Source: JAQBQH01 sp035607415
GTDB lineage: Bacteria > Myxococcota_A > Polyangia > Palsa-1104
NCBI GenBank assembly: GCA_035607415.1
Contig: DATNAQ010000035.1
Span: 5,909-69,908, forward strand
DNA: 64,000 nt
Reading direction: 5' to 3'
Shown here one piece after another: positions 55,738 to 64,000 of the stretch (position 1 is its first letter; every line of letters starts with the position of its first letter). Both the position numbers and the translations under genes were made by a program. Below the pieces are notes generated by a model, which was not told where the DNA came from, made no database searches, and saw nothing but the letters and a program-made list of their open reading frames with translations.

Positions 55738-56876
55738 CAATCTTTCATAGCACCGATGAGGATTCTTGCCACCTCGGGACGCACCACTTCGGGCGGCGGC
55801 TCTTGCCCGGCGGCGAGCATCTCGCGCAGGTGCGTGCCCGACAGGCTCACGCGCGCGCCGTCGTCGTGCGGGCAGCTCTTGTCGGTCGCCATCGCGGCGC
55901 AGGCGCGGCAGTAGAAGGCGTGGTCGAAGGCGAGCGGCACGATGCCGAGCTCCTCGGGCGCGTAGCCGTCGAAGGCGCGCTGGGCGTCGTAGGCGCCGTA
56001 GAAGCCGCCGACGCCGGCGTGGTCGCGGCCGACGATGAAGTGGGTGCAGCCGTAGTTCTTGCGGATGAGCGCGTGGAAGATGGCCTCGCGCGGGCCGGCG
56101 TAGCGCATCGCCGCCGGCAGCGTCGCCAGGAGCACGCGGTCGGGTGGGTAGTAGGCGGCGATCAGCGCCTCGTAGGAGCGCACGCGCACGTCGGCGGGCA
56201 CGTCGTCGCGCTTGGTGTCGCCGACGAGCGGGTGGATGAGGAGGCCGTCGGTGAGCTCGAGCGCGACCTTGGTCAGGTACTCGTGCGCGCGATGGATCGG
56301 GTTGCGCGTCTGGAACGCGGCGATGCGCCGCCAGCCGTGCTCGTCGAAGATCGCGCGCGTCTCGGCCGGCGTGTGATGGTGCGCGGCGAAGCGCGGGCGC
56401 GGCAGCTCGACGACCTCGACGGTGCCGCCGACGTACGTGTCCGACTGCGCCTTCAGCCGCGCCACGCCTGGGTGGCGCTCGTCGTCGGTGCCGTAGACCG
56501 CGACGGCCTCGCGCGGATCGCGCCGGAAGATCTCCCCGACGGCGAGCACCGCGTGCAGCGTGCCGTGGTGCGCGAGCGCGATCTCGGCGCCGCGGCCGAG
56601 CGCGCTCGCCATCGCGGCCGGCGCCGGCAGCGTCACCGGGATCGTCCACGGCAGCCCGTCGGCGAGCCGCCCGTCGGCGAGGACGCGCTCGTAGTCGGCG
56701 CGGCACATGAAACCGTCGAGCGGCGAGAGCGCGCCGACGGCGATGAGCTCGAGGTCGCCGAGCTCGCGCGCCGACAGCTCGATCCGCGGCATCACGTCCG
56801 CGCGCGCGCGTAGCTCGGCGGCACGCCCGGCGTCGGCGACGCGGTGGATCAGCGTTCCGCCGTGTGGCGCGATCAC
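55737..56876 (-). CDS. sat: Sulfate adenylyltransferase (ATP sulfurylase)
   Basis: Sat makes adenylyl sulfate from ATP and sulfate, the first step of sulfate assimilation (the reverse reaction serves sulfur oxidisers). The 379-residue homo-oligomeric type has QTRNPIHRAHEYL, then GRDHAGVGGFYG and SLSGTHLREML, all with the key active-site residues. The Cys/His-type segment CRACAAMATDKSCPHD looks like the zinc site. No APS kinase domain is fused and no APS reductase is nearby. Its GTG overlaps the TusA stop. Confidence 0.92.
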   Translation of the reverse strand: MIAPHGGTLIHRVADAGRAAELRARADVMPRIELSARELGDLELIAVGALSPLDGFMCRADYERVLADGRLADGLPWTIPVTLPAPAAMASALGRGAEIALAHHGTLHAVLAVGEIFRRDPREAVAVYGTDDERHPGVARLKAQSDTYVGGTVEVVELPRPRFAAHHHTPAETRAIFDEHGWRRIAAFQTRNPIHRAHEYLTKVALELTDGLLIHPLVGDTKRDDVPADVRVRSYEALIAAYYPPDRVLLATLPAAMRYAGPREAIFHALIRKNYGCTHFIVGRDHAGVGGFYGAYDAQRAFDGYAPEELGIVPLAFDHAFYCRACAAMATDKSCPHDDGARVSLSGTHLREMLAAGQEPPPEVVRPEVARILIGAMKD

Positions 56877-57151
56877 GTGCGCGGCGTCTTGCGCAGGCGC
56901 GGCTCGGCGCGCTTGATGGTGACGATGCGCCAGCGCGCGCCGCCGGGGGCACGCTCGGGGGTGATCGACACGACCTCTTGTCCCTCGGCCCGGAGCGAGC
57001 GCGGCACGTTCTCCGCCGCCGGCGCGTGGTCGACGAGGATGTGCAGCTCGGCGCCGAGCGGTAGCTCCTCGAGCCGCAGCTTGGCGCGCACGAACGTGTA
57101 GGGGCAGACCTCGCCGCCGAGATCGAGCTCTTCGTGCGCCGCTTCGCTCAC
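56873..57151 (-). CDS. TusA-family sulfur carrier
   Basis: The 92-residue protein carries the TusA signature LGGEVCPYTFVRAKLRLEEL, whose Cys forms the persulfide (core GEVCPYT). The remaining two-layer fold has the expected GAELHILVDHAPAAENVP. TusA-like proteins pass sulfur between enzymes. Both ends overlap neighbours by 4 nt (GTGA), so it is coupled to the DsrE-like gene before it and sat after it. Confidence 0.85.
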   Translation of the reverse strand: MSEAAHEELDLGGEVCPYTFVRAKLRLEELPLGAELHILVDHAPAAENVPRSLRAEGQEVVSITPERAPGGARWRIVTIKRAEPRLRKTPRT

Positions 57152-57741
57152 CAGCTGACCTCGATGTCGCACGACACGCGATGGTTGCTGGTCGCGACCT
57201 CGACGAAGCGATGGCCGAGCCCGCGCAGGGTCGCGATGGCCCGCAACAGCGACGGCGCATGCTCGTCCGACGCCAGGAGCGCCCGCGCCGGCGGCTCGAC
57301 CACCACCACGACGGACAGATCGGCCGCCGCGTAGCCCACCGCCGCGCGCAGCGCCTGCGCGACCTTGGGATCGCGCGCGTCGCGCGTCAGCCGCACCGCC
57401 ACGCGCCGCCCGGGGCCCGGCGTCGCGCCGTCGCTGTCGTCGATGCGCCCGCCGGTCATGGCCACCACGCGCGCCGCGTCGCGCACCATGGTCGCGTGAT
57501 CCCACTGCGAGCCGAAGCGCGGCCCGCCCGCCGCCGCCGTCACGCCGCGCGCCTCGGCGTCCATCGCGCACAGCGCCGCGTCGAGCCCGTCGTCGATGGC
57601 GGCGACGAGGCGCGGCGCCGCCGCCGCGCGCACGCCCTCGTCCATCAGGAACAGCTGCGCCTCGTCGACGTTGCGCACGAGGTCGAGCGCGCGCTCGAGC
57701 ATCCCCGGATCGGCGACGAGCACGCCGATCTCAAGGGCCAT
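57148..57741 (-). CDS. DsrE-like sulfur-relay protein, apparently two tandem DsrE-fold halves
   Basis: The 197-residue protein has an N-terminal DsrE-type half (about 1-100) with a possible sulfur-carrying Cys in GLDAALCAMDAEARGV. The C-terminal half (about 108-197) repeats the fold (VAVRLTRDARDPKVAQALRA, cited by LTRDARDPK) and has another Cys near its end. DsrE/F/H and TusD proteins relay persulfide sulfur from TusA. The gene overlaps the JAMM gene by 11 nt and TusA by 4 nt. Confidence 0.65.
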   Translation of the reverse strand: MALEIGVLVADPGMLERALDLVRNVDEAQLFLMDEGVRAAAAPRLVAAIDDGLDAALCAMDAEARGVTAAAGGPRFGSQWDHATMVRDAARVVAMTGGRIDDSDGATPGPGRRVAVRLTRDARDPKVAQALRAAVGYAAADLSVVVVVEPPARALLASDEHAPSLLRAIATLRGLGHRFVEVATSNHRVSCDIEVSW

Positions 57742-58198
57742 AGCTGCCGACCTCGACGAAGCGCCCGCCCGCGAAGCGAAACAGCTTGGCCCCGCGCACG
57801 CCGTCGGCGCGCACGTCGACGACGAGGTAATCGACCGGGTAGACGAGCTCGCCGTCGGCGACCGCGGCGCGCTCGTCCTCGGCGGAGAAGTAGGCGCCGA
57901 CGCCGACGTGCGAGTGATAGATGATGCGCACCGGCCGCTCGCTCTTCTGCGATCGATCGAGGAAGAAGAGATCCTTGGCGCCGAGGTTGTACGCCGTGCG
58001 CGCGTCGCGCGGGAACGCGGTCGGATCCTCGGCGTGCAGCGCGTTCTGCCGGTTCTCGCAGCGGCGCGGCTCGTCATGGCCGACGATGAAGCCGCACACC
58101 TCCTCAGGATAACCTTCGCGCGCGTGCGCGTAGATCGCTTCCAGCACCGCGCGCGGGATCTCGACGCTGGCGCTGCCGCTCGCGGCGCTACCACTCAT
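57731..58198 (-). CDS. JAMM/Mov34 metalloprotease (Mec+-like)
   Basis: The 155-residue protein has the complete JAMM motif: EEVCGFIVG with the catalytic Glu, then HSHVGVGAYFSAED (HxH-x7-SxxD). In Mycobacterium tuberculosis the relative Mec+ cuts the sulfur carrier CysO from newly made cysteine. Here a GG-ending carrier, an E1-like enzyme and CysM-type enzyme are in the same operon, so the same job is likely. It overlaps cysM by 11 nt. Confidence 0.88.
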   Translation of the reverse strand: MSGSAASGSASVEIPRAVLEAIYAHAREGYPEEVCGFIVGHDEPRRCENRQNALHAEDPTAFPRDARTAYNLGAKDLFFLDRSQKSERPVRIIYHSHVGVGAYFSAEDERAAVADGELVYPVDYLVVDVRADGVRGAKLFRFAGGRFVEVGSYGP

Positions 58199-59132
58199 AC
58201 TGCTTCTCCCACTTGAGCGGCGTGAAGTAGCGATCGCCGCGATCGGGCAAGAGCGTCACGACGCACGCGCGCTGCCCCTCGGGGATCTCGCGCGCGACCT
58301 TGACCGCGCCGGCCACCGCCGCGCCCGCCGAGTGCCCGACGAACAGCCCCTCGCGCCGCGCCACCTCCTCGGCCGTATCCCACGCCACGTCGGTCGACAT
58401 CGGCAGCCGCCGATCGACGATGCCCTCGGGGCGCCAGATCGCCGGCACGATCGACGTCTGCAGGTGCTTGAGGCCCTCGAGCCCGTGCAGCGCGTCGTCG
58501 GGCTCGACCGCCACGATCTGCACGCGCGCGTCGTACTCCTTCAGGCGCCGCCCGCAGCCCATGATCGTGCCGGTGGTGCCGATGCCGGCGACGAAGTGGG
58601 TGACGCGCCGGCCGGTCTGCTCCCAGATTTCCCGTCCGGTGCCGAGATAGTGCGCGCGCGGGTTCGACTCGTTCGAATACTGATCGGGATAGAAGTACTT
58701 GTCGGGGTTGTCGGCGACGAGCTGGCGCACCAGCTGGATCGCGCCGTCCGATCCCTCCAGCTCCGACGAGAAGATGATCTCGGTGCCGTACGCCGCCGCG
58801 ATCTGCTTGCGCGCCGCCGACACGTTGGCCGGCATCACCAGCGCCACGCGATACCCGAGCGCGGCGCCGACCATCGAGTACGCGACGCCGGTGTTGCCGC
58901 TCGTCGAGTCGATGATCGTCTTGTCCCTGGTGAGCGCGCCCGAGGCCACGCCGTCGCGCACCATCTGCAGCGCCGCGCGATCCTTGACCGACCCGCCGGG
59001 ATTGCAGAACTCGGCCTTGGCCCAGATCTCGACGCCCGCGTGCGGCTCCAGCTGGGCGAGGCGGATGAGCGGCGTCCCGCCGATCAAGTCGACGATCGAT
59101 TCCCGCACATCGGCGCGCAATGCTGCCTTCAC
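58188..59132 (-). CDS. PLP-dependent cysteine synthase, CysM/CBS-like
   Basis: The 314-residue fold type II PLP enzyme forms cysteine from an activated serine. The PLP lysine is in NPGGSVKDRAALQM, the phosphate loop is GTTGTIMG, and STSGNTGVAYSMV binds the substrate carboxylate. Beside a thiocarboxylate carrier and a JAMM protease it most likely uses carrier-COSH, as mycobacterial CysM does. A second, CysK-type gene lies at the head of the operon. The GTG start overlaps the preceding stop (GTGA). Confidence 0.88.
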   Translation of the reverse strand: MKAALRADVRESIVDLIGGTPLIRLAQLEPHAGVEIWAKAEFCNPGGSVKDRAALQMVRDGVASGALTRDKTIIDSTSGNTGVAYSMVGAALGYRVALVMPANVSAARKQIAAAYGTEIIFSSELEGSDGAIQLVRQLVADNPDKYFYPDQYSNESNPRAHYLGTGREIWEQTGRRVTHFVAGIGTTGTIMGCGRRLKEYDARVQIVAVEPDDALHGLEGLKHLQTSIVPAIWRPEGIVDRRLPMSTDVAWDTAEEVARREGLFVGHSAGAAVAGAVKVAREIPEGQRACVVTLLPDRGDRYFTPLKWEKQYEW

Positions 59133-59434
59133 AGGCCCGCAGCCTCCTTGATCGCGCGCCACGCGAACAGCGACGCCTGCTCCACCGACGCCGGCGACGA
59201 CGGAACATTCCCCACCTCGACGCGCACGAGCGGGTTGAGCGCGCGCGCCGCCTCCGCGATCGCCTCGGTCGGCACGACGAGCTCTCCGACGCCGGCGGCG
59301 GCGAGGTACAGCGCTTCGACCTCGCTCGCCGCCGTCACCGTCGCCGCGCGCAACGCCTCCTGCCCCGCGCCGCCCAGCTCGGGCAGCACGATCTGGCGCG
59401 AGTAGCGACGGATCTCCTCGTCGGAAAACCGCAT
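59129..59434 (-). CDS. Miniature ThiF/MoeB-like protein lacking the adenylation core
   Basis: The 101-residue product begins with the N-terminal helix of E1-like enzymes (MRFSDEEIRRYSRQIVLPEL, cited by RYSRQIVLPELGG). It then jumps to ALYLAAAGVGELVVP, which mirrors the ThiF helix-strand after the glycine loop, and to ARALNPLVRVEVGNVP. The GxGxxG nucleotide loop, the Arg/Asp/Lys adenylation residues and the zinc cysteines are absent. The full ThiF core encoded at 60965-61642 lacks exactly this N-terminal helix. It may be a detached subunit or a degenerate paralogue. It lies 3 nt after the carrier gene. Confidence 0.7.
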   Translation of the reverse strand: MRFSDEEIRRYSRQIVLPELGGAGQEALRAATVTAASEVEALYLAAAGVGELVVPTEAIAEAARALNPLVRVEVGNVPSSPASVEQASLFAWRAIKEAAGL

Positions 59435-59437
59435 CGA

Positions 59438-59710
59438 TCAGCCGCCCGCGATCGCCGGCACGATCGACACTTCGTCGCGCTCCCCGAGCGGCGTCTCGAG
59501 GTTCTGCAAGAAGCGGATGTCCTCGTCCTTGACGAAGATGTTGACGAAGCGGCGCACCGCGCCGGTGTCGTCGCAGATGCGCTCCTTGATGCCGGGATAC
59601 TTCTTCTCGAGCTCGCCGATGAGCTCGCCGACCGACTTGCCCGGCGCTTGAACCTCTTCGGCGCCGCCGGTGAGCTTGCGAAGCGGCGTGGGTATGCGAA
59701 CGATGGCCAT
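59438..59710 (-). CDS. MoaD/ThiS-family sulfur carrier (CysO-like)
   Basis: The 90-residue beta-grasp protein has a start MAIVRIPTPLRKLTGG, the mid-section KSVGELIGELEKKYPGI, and ends IVPAIAGG. The terminal Gly-Gly is adenylated by an E1-like enzyme and then thiocarboxylated. The length and FVNIFVKDEDIRFL are typical of CysO/ThiS-like carriers. An AGGAG site lies upstream of the ATG. The neighbouring cysM and JAMM genes point to cysteine synthesis. Confidence 0.9.
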   Translation of the reverse strand: MAIVRIPTPLRKLTGGAEEVQAPGKSVGELIGELEKKYPGIKERICDDTGAVRRFVNIFVKDEDIRFLQNLETPLGERDEVSIVPAIAGG

Positions 59711-59738
59711 GTTCTCTCTCCTCTGAAAAACCGGTCCT

Positions 59739-60965
59739 CTACAGAACCTTCTCGAACTCGTCGATGCGCGGCGCGATCGGCGTCGGTAGCGGCAGCGCCG
59801 CGACCAGCGGCTCCTGCGTCTTGAGCCCGTTGCCGGTGATGCACAAGACCGTCGGCTCGTCCTTCGGGATGCGCCCCTCGGCGATGAGCCGCTTGGCAGT
59901 CGCAACGGTGACGCCGCCCGCCGTCTCGGTGAACACGCCTTCGGTCGACGCCAGGAGCTTCATGGCATCGATGATCTCCTCGTCGCTGACGGCGGCCGCG
60001 TATCCGCCCGAGGCGCGGATCGCCTGCGCAGCATAAGGCCCATCCGCCGGGTTGCCGATGGCGAGCGACTTGGCGATCGTGCTCGGCTTCTTCACCGGCT
60101 TGATCGCCTCGCGCCCGGCCAGCACCGCCTCGGCGATCGGCCCGCAGCCGGCCGCCTGCGCGCCGTACAGCTTCGTCTTGCCCTTGGCCTCGACGAGCCC
60201 GAGCTTGGTCAGCTCCTCGATCGACTTGCCGATCTTCGTCAGGAGCGAGCCCGAGGCCATCGGCACCACGACGTGCGCCGGCGTCCGCCAGCCGAGCTGC
60301 TCCTGGATCTCGTAGCCATAGGTCTTCGAGCCCTCGGCGTAGTAGGGCCGGATGTTGACGTTCACGAACGCCCAATGATGGCGATCGGCGATCTCCGAGC
60401 ACAAGCGGTTGACGTCGTCGTAGGTGCCGTTGATGCGCACGAGGTGCGGCGCATAGATCATCGAGCCGAGCACTTTGCCGACCTCGAGATCGTGCGGGAT
60501 GAGCACATAGCAGCGCAGGCCCGCTTCGGCGGCGTTGGCGGCCGTCGAGTTGCCGAGGTTTCCCGTCGACGCGCAGGCCACGGTGTCGAAGCCGAGCTCC
60601 TTGGCTTTGGAGAGCGCCACGGCGACCACGCGATCCTTGAACGACAGGGTCGGATGCGACACCGCGTCGTTCTTGACCCACAGATCCTTGTGGCCGAGCG
60701 CCTCGCCGAGCCGGCGCGCGCGCAGAAGCGGCGTGTAGCCGGCCTGGAGCCCGACGGTGGGCTCACCGTCGATGGGCAAAAGCTCGCGATAGCGCCACAG
60801 GTTGCCGGCGCGCTTGGCGATCGTCTCGCGCGACAGCGCGCGCGCGATCCCATCGTAGTCGTAGGCGACCTCGAGCGGCCCGAAGCACTCCTCGCAGACG
60901 TGCACGGCCTCCTTCGGGTACTGCTTTTTGCACTCTTTGCACTGCAACGCTTTGACGAACGACAT
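59739..60965 (-). CDS. thrC: Threonine synthase
   Basis: ThrC converts O-phosphohomoserine to threonine with PLP. The 408-residue protein has an N-terminal zinc-ribbon-like part (CKECKKQYPKEAVHVCEECFG, cited by CKEC and CEEC), then the PLP lysine in SHPTLSFKDRVVAVAL, CASTGNLGNSTAANAA and PMASGSLLTKIG. This zinc-ribbon class often sits in CysO-type operons in actinobacteria and other phyla, and an unusual substrate is possible. The ATG overlaps the ThiF stop. Confidence 0.85.
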   Translation of the reverse strand: MSFVKALQCKECKKQYPKEAVHVCEECFGPLEVAYDYDGIARALSRETIAKRAGNLWRYRELLPIDGEPTVGLQAGYTPLLRARRLGEALGHKDLWVKNDAVSHPTLSFKDRVVAVALSKAKELGFDTVACASTGNLGNSTAANAAEAGLRCYVLIPHDLEVGKVLGSMIYAPHLVRINGTYDDVNRLCSEIADRHHWAFVNVNIRPYYAEGSKTYGYEIQEQLGWRTPAHVVVPMASGSLLTKIGKSIEELTKLGLVEAKGKTKLYGAQAAGCGPIAEAVLAGREAIKPVKKPSTIAKSLAIGNPADGPYAAQAIRASGGYAAAVSDEEIIDAMKLLASTEGVFTETAGGVTVATAKRLIAEGRIPKDEPTVLCITGNGLKTQEPLVAALPLPTPIAPRIDEFEKVL

Positions 60966-61638
60966 CACGCGACCTCTCGAATCTGATGCGCTTCACAGCC
61001 GGGACGTGGACGAACGCTGATGCGCCGGCGGCGATCTTCGAGCCCGTCGACGACCAGCATCGCGCCCGCGAGCGTGGGCCTGCCCTCGAGGATGGCGAGC
61101 GCCTCGTCGGCCATGAGCGCGCCGATGACGCCGGCGAACGCGCCCACGATGCCCGCCTCCTGACACGACGGCGCCACGCCGCGCGGCGGCGGCGCCTCGA
61201 ACAGGCAGCGATAGCAGGCCGAGCCCGGCACCACCGACATGAGCTGCCCGACGAAGCGCACCACGCCGCCGTGCACCAGCGGAATCCCGGCGCGCACGCA
61301 CCCGTCGTTGATCAGAAACTTGGCGTCGAACGAGTCGGTGCCGTCGAGGACGACATCCCAGCCGCGCACCACCGCGTCGACGTTGTCGGGCTCGACGCGC
61401 GCGCGCAGCGTCTCCACGTTCGCCGTGGCGAAACGGCGGCGCACGGCGTCGCGCGCGCTCTGCACCTTGGGGTGTCCCACGTCCTCGGTGCGATGCAGGA
61501 TCTGCCGATTCAGATTCGACAGCTCGACGATATCGTCGTCGACGATGCCGAGCGTGCCGACGTGCGGCGCCAGCGCGAGCAGGGCAGGGCAGCCCAGCCC
61601 GCCGGCGCCGATGACCAGCACGCGAGAGCCCGCGGCGC

Positions 61639-61642
<4 letters not shown>
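60965..61642 (-). CDS. E1-like adenylyltransferase core (ThiF/MoeB family), N-terminally short
   Basis: The 225-residue protein begins directly at the Rossmann fold, RVLVIGAGGLGCPALL, followed by IVDDDIVELSNLNRQILH and DGTDSFDAKFLINDGC. PSCQEAGIVGAFAG marks the catalytic-Cys region. The first zinc pair CYRC is present, but the second CxxC is reduced to PGCEAH. The usual N-terminal RYSRQI helix is missing and is found instead in the separate 101-residue protein. It should adenylate the GG end of the carrier. It overlaps cysK and thrC. Confidence 0.85.
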
Positions 61643-62598
<956 letters not shown>

Positions 62599-62608
62599 CA
62601 GCTTCGCC

Positions 62609-63064
62609 TCAGATGAAGTACATGTGCGGCTGCGCGTCGCCGCGGTGGATGCCGAGCGCTTCGCCGCGCTGGCAGAGGTCGCGAATGGTGACCGAGTCGA
62701 ACACGCCGGACACCTTCGACGCCAGCTCGCGCCAGATGTCGGCCGGCACCTGCTTCGACGTGCGCGCCCCCGAAGGCGCTTCGTCCTCGGTCGTCAAGAG
62801 CTCGATCGGCCCCTGCACCGCGCGGATGACGTCGCCGAGCGTGATCGACTCGGGCGCGCGCGACAGAAAGTAGCCGCCCTTGGGACCGCGCTTGGCGTCG
62901 ACGACGTTGGCGCGCCGCAGCTCCTGGAAGATCTGCTCGAGGTAGCGCAGCGGAACGTCCTGCCGTCGCGCGATGTCGCGCGCCTGCGTCGGGCGTCCCG
63001 CGTTGTGATAGGCGATGTCGAACACCGCCCGCACCCCATATCGCGTTTTCGTCGATAGCTTCAT
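62609..63064 (-). CDS. Rrf2-family transcriptional regulator, CymR-like
   Basis: The 151-residue winged-helix regulator begins MKLSTKTRYGVRAVFDIA and has the recognition region ARRQDVPLRYLEQIFQELRRA and wing AKRGPKGGYFLSR (cores RYLEQIF and GGYFL). It has only one cysteine (RDLCQRG), so it cannot carry the three-Cys Fe-S cluster of IscR. It is therefore closer to CymR, the repressor of cysteine genes. Two palindromic sites overlap its promoter at 63066-63118, so it probably represses its own operon. Confidence 0.88.
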   Translation of the reverse strand: MKLSTKTRYGVRAVFDIAYHNAGRPTQARDIARRQDVPLRYLEQIFQELRRANVVDAKRGPKGGYFLSRAPESITLGDVIRAVQGPIELLTTEDEAPSGARTSKQVPADIWRELASKVSGVFDSVTIRDLCQRGEALGIHRGDAQPHMYFI

Positions 63065-63065
63065 T

Positions 63066-63084
63066 CCTGACTCATCCGGTCAAG
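63066..63084 (-). promoter_or_regulatory. Proximal palindromic operator
   Basis: On the plus strand it reads CCTGAC-N7-GTCAAG, one base off a perfect palindrome. It lies 1 nt before the start codon of the Rrf2 gene, with its centre 34 bp from the distal site. Confidence 0.6.
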
Positions 63085-63088
63085 AATG

Positions 63089-63117
63089 GATATCTAATAC
63101 TTGACTAATTTTGTCAA
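63089..63117 (-). promoter_or_regulatory. Sigma-70-type promoter of the sulfur operon
   Basis: The -35 TTGACA (rc of 63112-63117) is a perfect match. Spaced 17 nt from it is GATATC (rc of 63089-63094) as a weak -10. This short AT-rich spacer contrasts with the GC-rich surroundings. The -35 lies inside the distal operator, and the proximal operator covers the likely transcript start. Confidence 0.5.
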
Positions 63118-63118
63118 G
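63100..63118 (-). promoter_or_regulatory. Distal palindromic operator
   Basis: A perfect palindrome CTTGAC-N7-GTCAAG overlaps the -35 element. The last bases overlap the 3' end of the upstream zinc-ribbon gene (stop at 63114-63116). Confidence 0.65.
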
Positions 63119-63425
63119 AAGCGGCCGGGCGCCCGCATTCTTTGCATTTTCCGTCGGCGCCGAGGAGGCCGGTGCAGGCGCCGTCGGGGCACAGCTGTCG
63201 GTCGTCGTCGTCGAAGGCGTCGCCGCCCTCGCTCGGCTGCGCGCCCTCGCTCAAGTGCCCACCTTCGGCGATCATCGCTGCGTCGGGGCTGCCCGCGGGC
63301 GGATCGACTCCGGCGGGCAGGCCGCAGACGTTGCACTTGCCGTCGACGAGGACGCCGAGGCAGTTGCCATCCGCGCACAGCTCGCGCTCCTCGTCGAACT
63401 CGCCTTCCACCGTTGCGTCAGACAT
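63114..63425 (-). CDS. Small acidic protein with two zinc-knuckle modules
   Basis: The 103-residue acidic protein has two related modules: ELCADGNCLGVLVDGKCNVCG near the N-terminus and QLCPDGACTGLLGADGKCKECG at the C-terminus (pattern Cx4-5C...CxxCG; cores CADGNC and CPDGAC). A Gly/Asp-rich linker separates them. Each could bind one zinc. No family is assigned. Its ATG overlaps the preceding stop (ATGA), so it is coupled to the next zinc-ribbon gene. Confidence 0.65.
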   Translation of the reverse strand: MSDATVEGEFDEERELCADGNCLGVLVDGKCNVCGLPAGVDPPAGSPDAAMIAEGGHLSEGAQPSEGGDAFDDDDRQLCPDGACTGLLGADGKCKECGRPAAS

Positions 63426-63739
63426 CACTTCAGGTTCTTGAAGAGATCGTTGAGCTTCGCCTTGGCGTTCTCGACGGAGGCGTCGGTCGTCGGCGCGTCC
63501 CCCGACTTGAAGTCGAAGTGCGCGCAGAAGTTCGACTCCTCGCGGTCGCGAATGAACGCCGCCTCGGGCTCGCGGCACTGGTTGTGGATCGCCGGATCCC
63601 ACTGCTTGCAGTTCTTGCAGACGTGCAGGTCGGCCGCGCAGTGCGGGCACGAGTCGCGGCGCCCGACCTTGATACCGACCTTCACGTCGAAGATCTGCTC
63701 GTTCCCACACGACCAGCAGAAGTATTTGGCGTCGGGCAT
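63425..63739 (-). CDS. Zinc-ribbon protein of unknown function
   Basis: The 104-residue protein has CWSCG and CPHC pairs, then a CKNC...CREP segment and an acidic tail (ASVENAKAKLNDLFKNL). The N-terminal YFCWSCGNEQ pattern is frequent in small bacterial zinc-ribbon proteins of Myxococcota. The ATG at 63739 lies 7 nt after a TAAGGT hexamer, with TTGCCG 16 nt further upstream as a possible -35. It diverges from efp. Confidence 0.65.
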   Translation of the reverse strand: MPDAKYFCWSCGNEQIFDVKVGIKVGRRDSCPHCAADLHVCKNCKQWDPAIHNQCREPEAAFIRDREESNFCAHFDFKSGDAPTTDASVENAKAKLNDLFKNLK

Positions 63740-63746
63740 GCGGCGC

Positions 63747-63752
63747 ACCTTA
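63747..63752 (-). promoter_or_regulatory. -10-like hexamer TAAGGT
   Basis: It ends 7 nt before the ATG at 63739. A TTGCCG lies 16 nt upstream as a candidate -35. Confidence 0.4.
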
Positions 63753-63796
63753 GCAGAATTGACACTCTCGGCAAGCGCTGCTACATCCTGCCGACC

Positions 63797-64000
63797 ATGC
63801 CGAGCACGATTGACGCGACCGAACTGAAAACCGGGCAGAAACTCTTGATGGACGGGCAGCCCTACACCGTCATCGAGCGGCAGTTCGTCAAGCCCGGCAA
63901 GGGCGCAGCGTTCACGCGCACGAAGATGAAGAACCTCCTCACCGGCCGCAACGTCGAGAACAACTTCCGCTCGGGCGAAAAGATCGAGCTCGCCGACATC
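63797..64000 (+). CDS. efp: Translation elongation factor P, N-terminal part
   Basis: EF-P relieves ribosome stalling at polyproline stretches. The first 68 residues are present before the window edge: the KOW-like N-terminal domain with STIDATELKTGQKLLMDGQ and the tip loop FVKPGKGAAFTRTK, whose Lys (K34) is the residue modified by EpmA in many bacteria. NLLTGRNVENNFRSGEKIE follows as usual. The OB domains lie beyond the edge. Confidence 0.93.
   Translation, partial: MPSTIDATELKTGQKLLMDGQPYTVIERQFVKPGKGAAFTRTKMKNLLTGRNVENNFRSGEKIELADI

Noticed and set aside
62609..63064. Naming the Rrf2 regulator IscR
   Set aside because: IscR needs three closely spaced cysteines for its Fe-S cluster; this protein has a single Cys. 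Location beside cysK fits CymR better.

Overview
The window is a strongly GC-rich chromosomal segment from what is most likely a member of the Myxococcota or a close deltaproteobacterial-type relative. The clues are several Hanks-type Ser/Thr kinases, proteins ending in AgmX/PglI-type domains, a GldA/GldF/GldG transporter, many short acidic lipoproteins, HEAT and Kelch proteins, and a tilS-ftsH-folP-cdaA-cdaR-glmM-pdxJ-acpS-nnr housekeeping block. I see no rRNA, tRNA, CRISPR array, transposase or phage gene. Both strands are densely coded, and convergent genes often overlap at their 3' ends.

Layout. 1-9,725: end of a ferredoxin-like gene, a lipoprotein, a double cyclic-nucleotide-domain protein, an MshEN protein, a thio-modification trio (cysteine desulfurase, TrmA-type RNA methyltransferase, mnmA), small zinc-ribbon proteins, a UGA-containing glutaredoxin-like selenoprotein, rnc and infA. 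9,747-17,891: a Gld-type ABC operon with a DUF4340 protein, a DUF6178-like protein, an MFS transporter and a CBM9-like lipoprotein. 18,010-28,878: the housekeeping block, including c-di-AMP synthesis (cdaA/cdaR) beside glmM. 28,950-32,538: an ECF sigma factor convergent with PrsW and a HEAT-repeat protein. 32,551-33,561: a 1 kb gene-poor stretch. 33,577-47,176: lipoproteins, a PgpH-like HD phosphohydrolase (possible c-di-AMP hydrolase), a predicted pseudokinase and two active kinases, an OmpA lipoprotein and a MEMO-family protein. 47,224-52,975: Kelch lipoprotein, outer-membrane barrel, 12-haem cytochrome c and two DsbA-fold/HCCA-isomerase proteins in one tightly overlapped + strand unit. 52,937-63,064: a 14-gene minus-strand operon opened by an Rrf2 regulator and devoted mainly to sulfur: cysK, an E1-like ThiF core, thrC, a GG-ending sulfur carrier, a miniature ThiF-like protein, cysM, a JAMM protease, a DsrE-like protein, TusA, ATP sulfurylase and LarE. 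63,114-64,000: two zinc-ribbon proteins and the start of efp.

The strongest unusual signals are: (1) an in-frame UGA followed by a perfect SECIS-like hairpin in a glutaredoxin-like gene; (2) a TANNNT hexamer placed 6-10 nt before the start codon of 19 genes, which points to widespread leaderless transcription and fixes several start codons; (3) the sulfur operon, in which the E1 enzyme seems split between two separate genes; (4) paired palindromic operators at the Rrf2 promoter; and (5) a dispersed intergenic repeat lying directly upstream of three unrelated genes.
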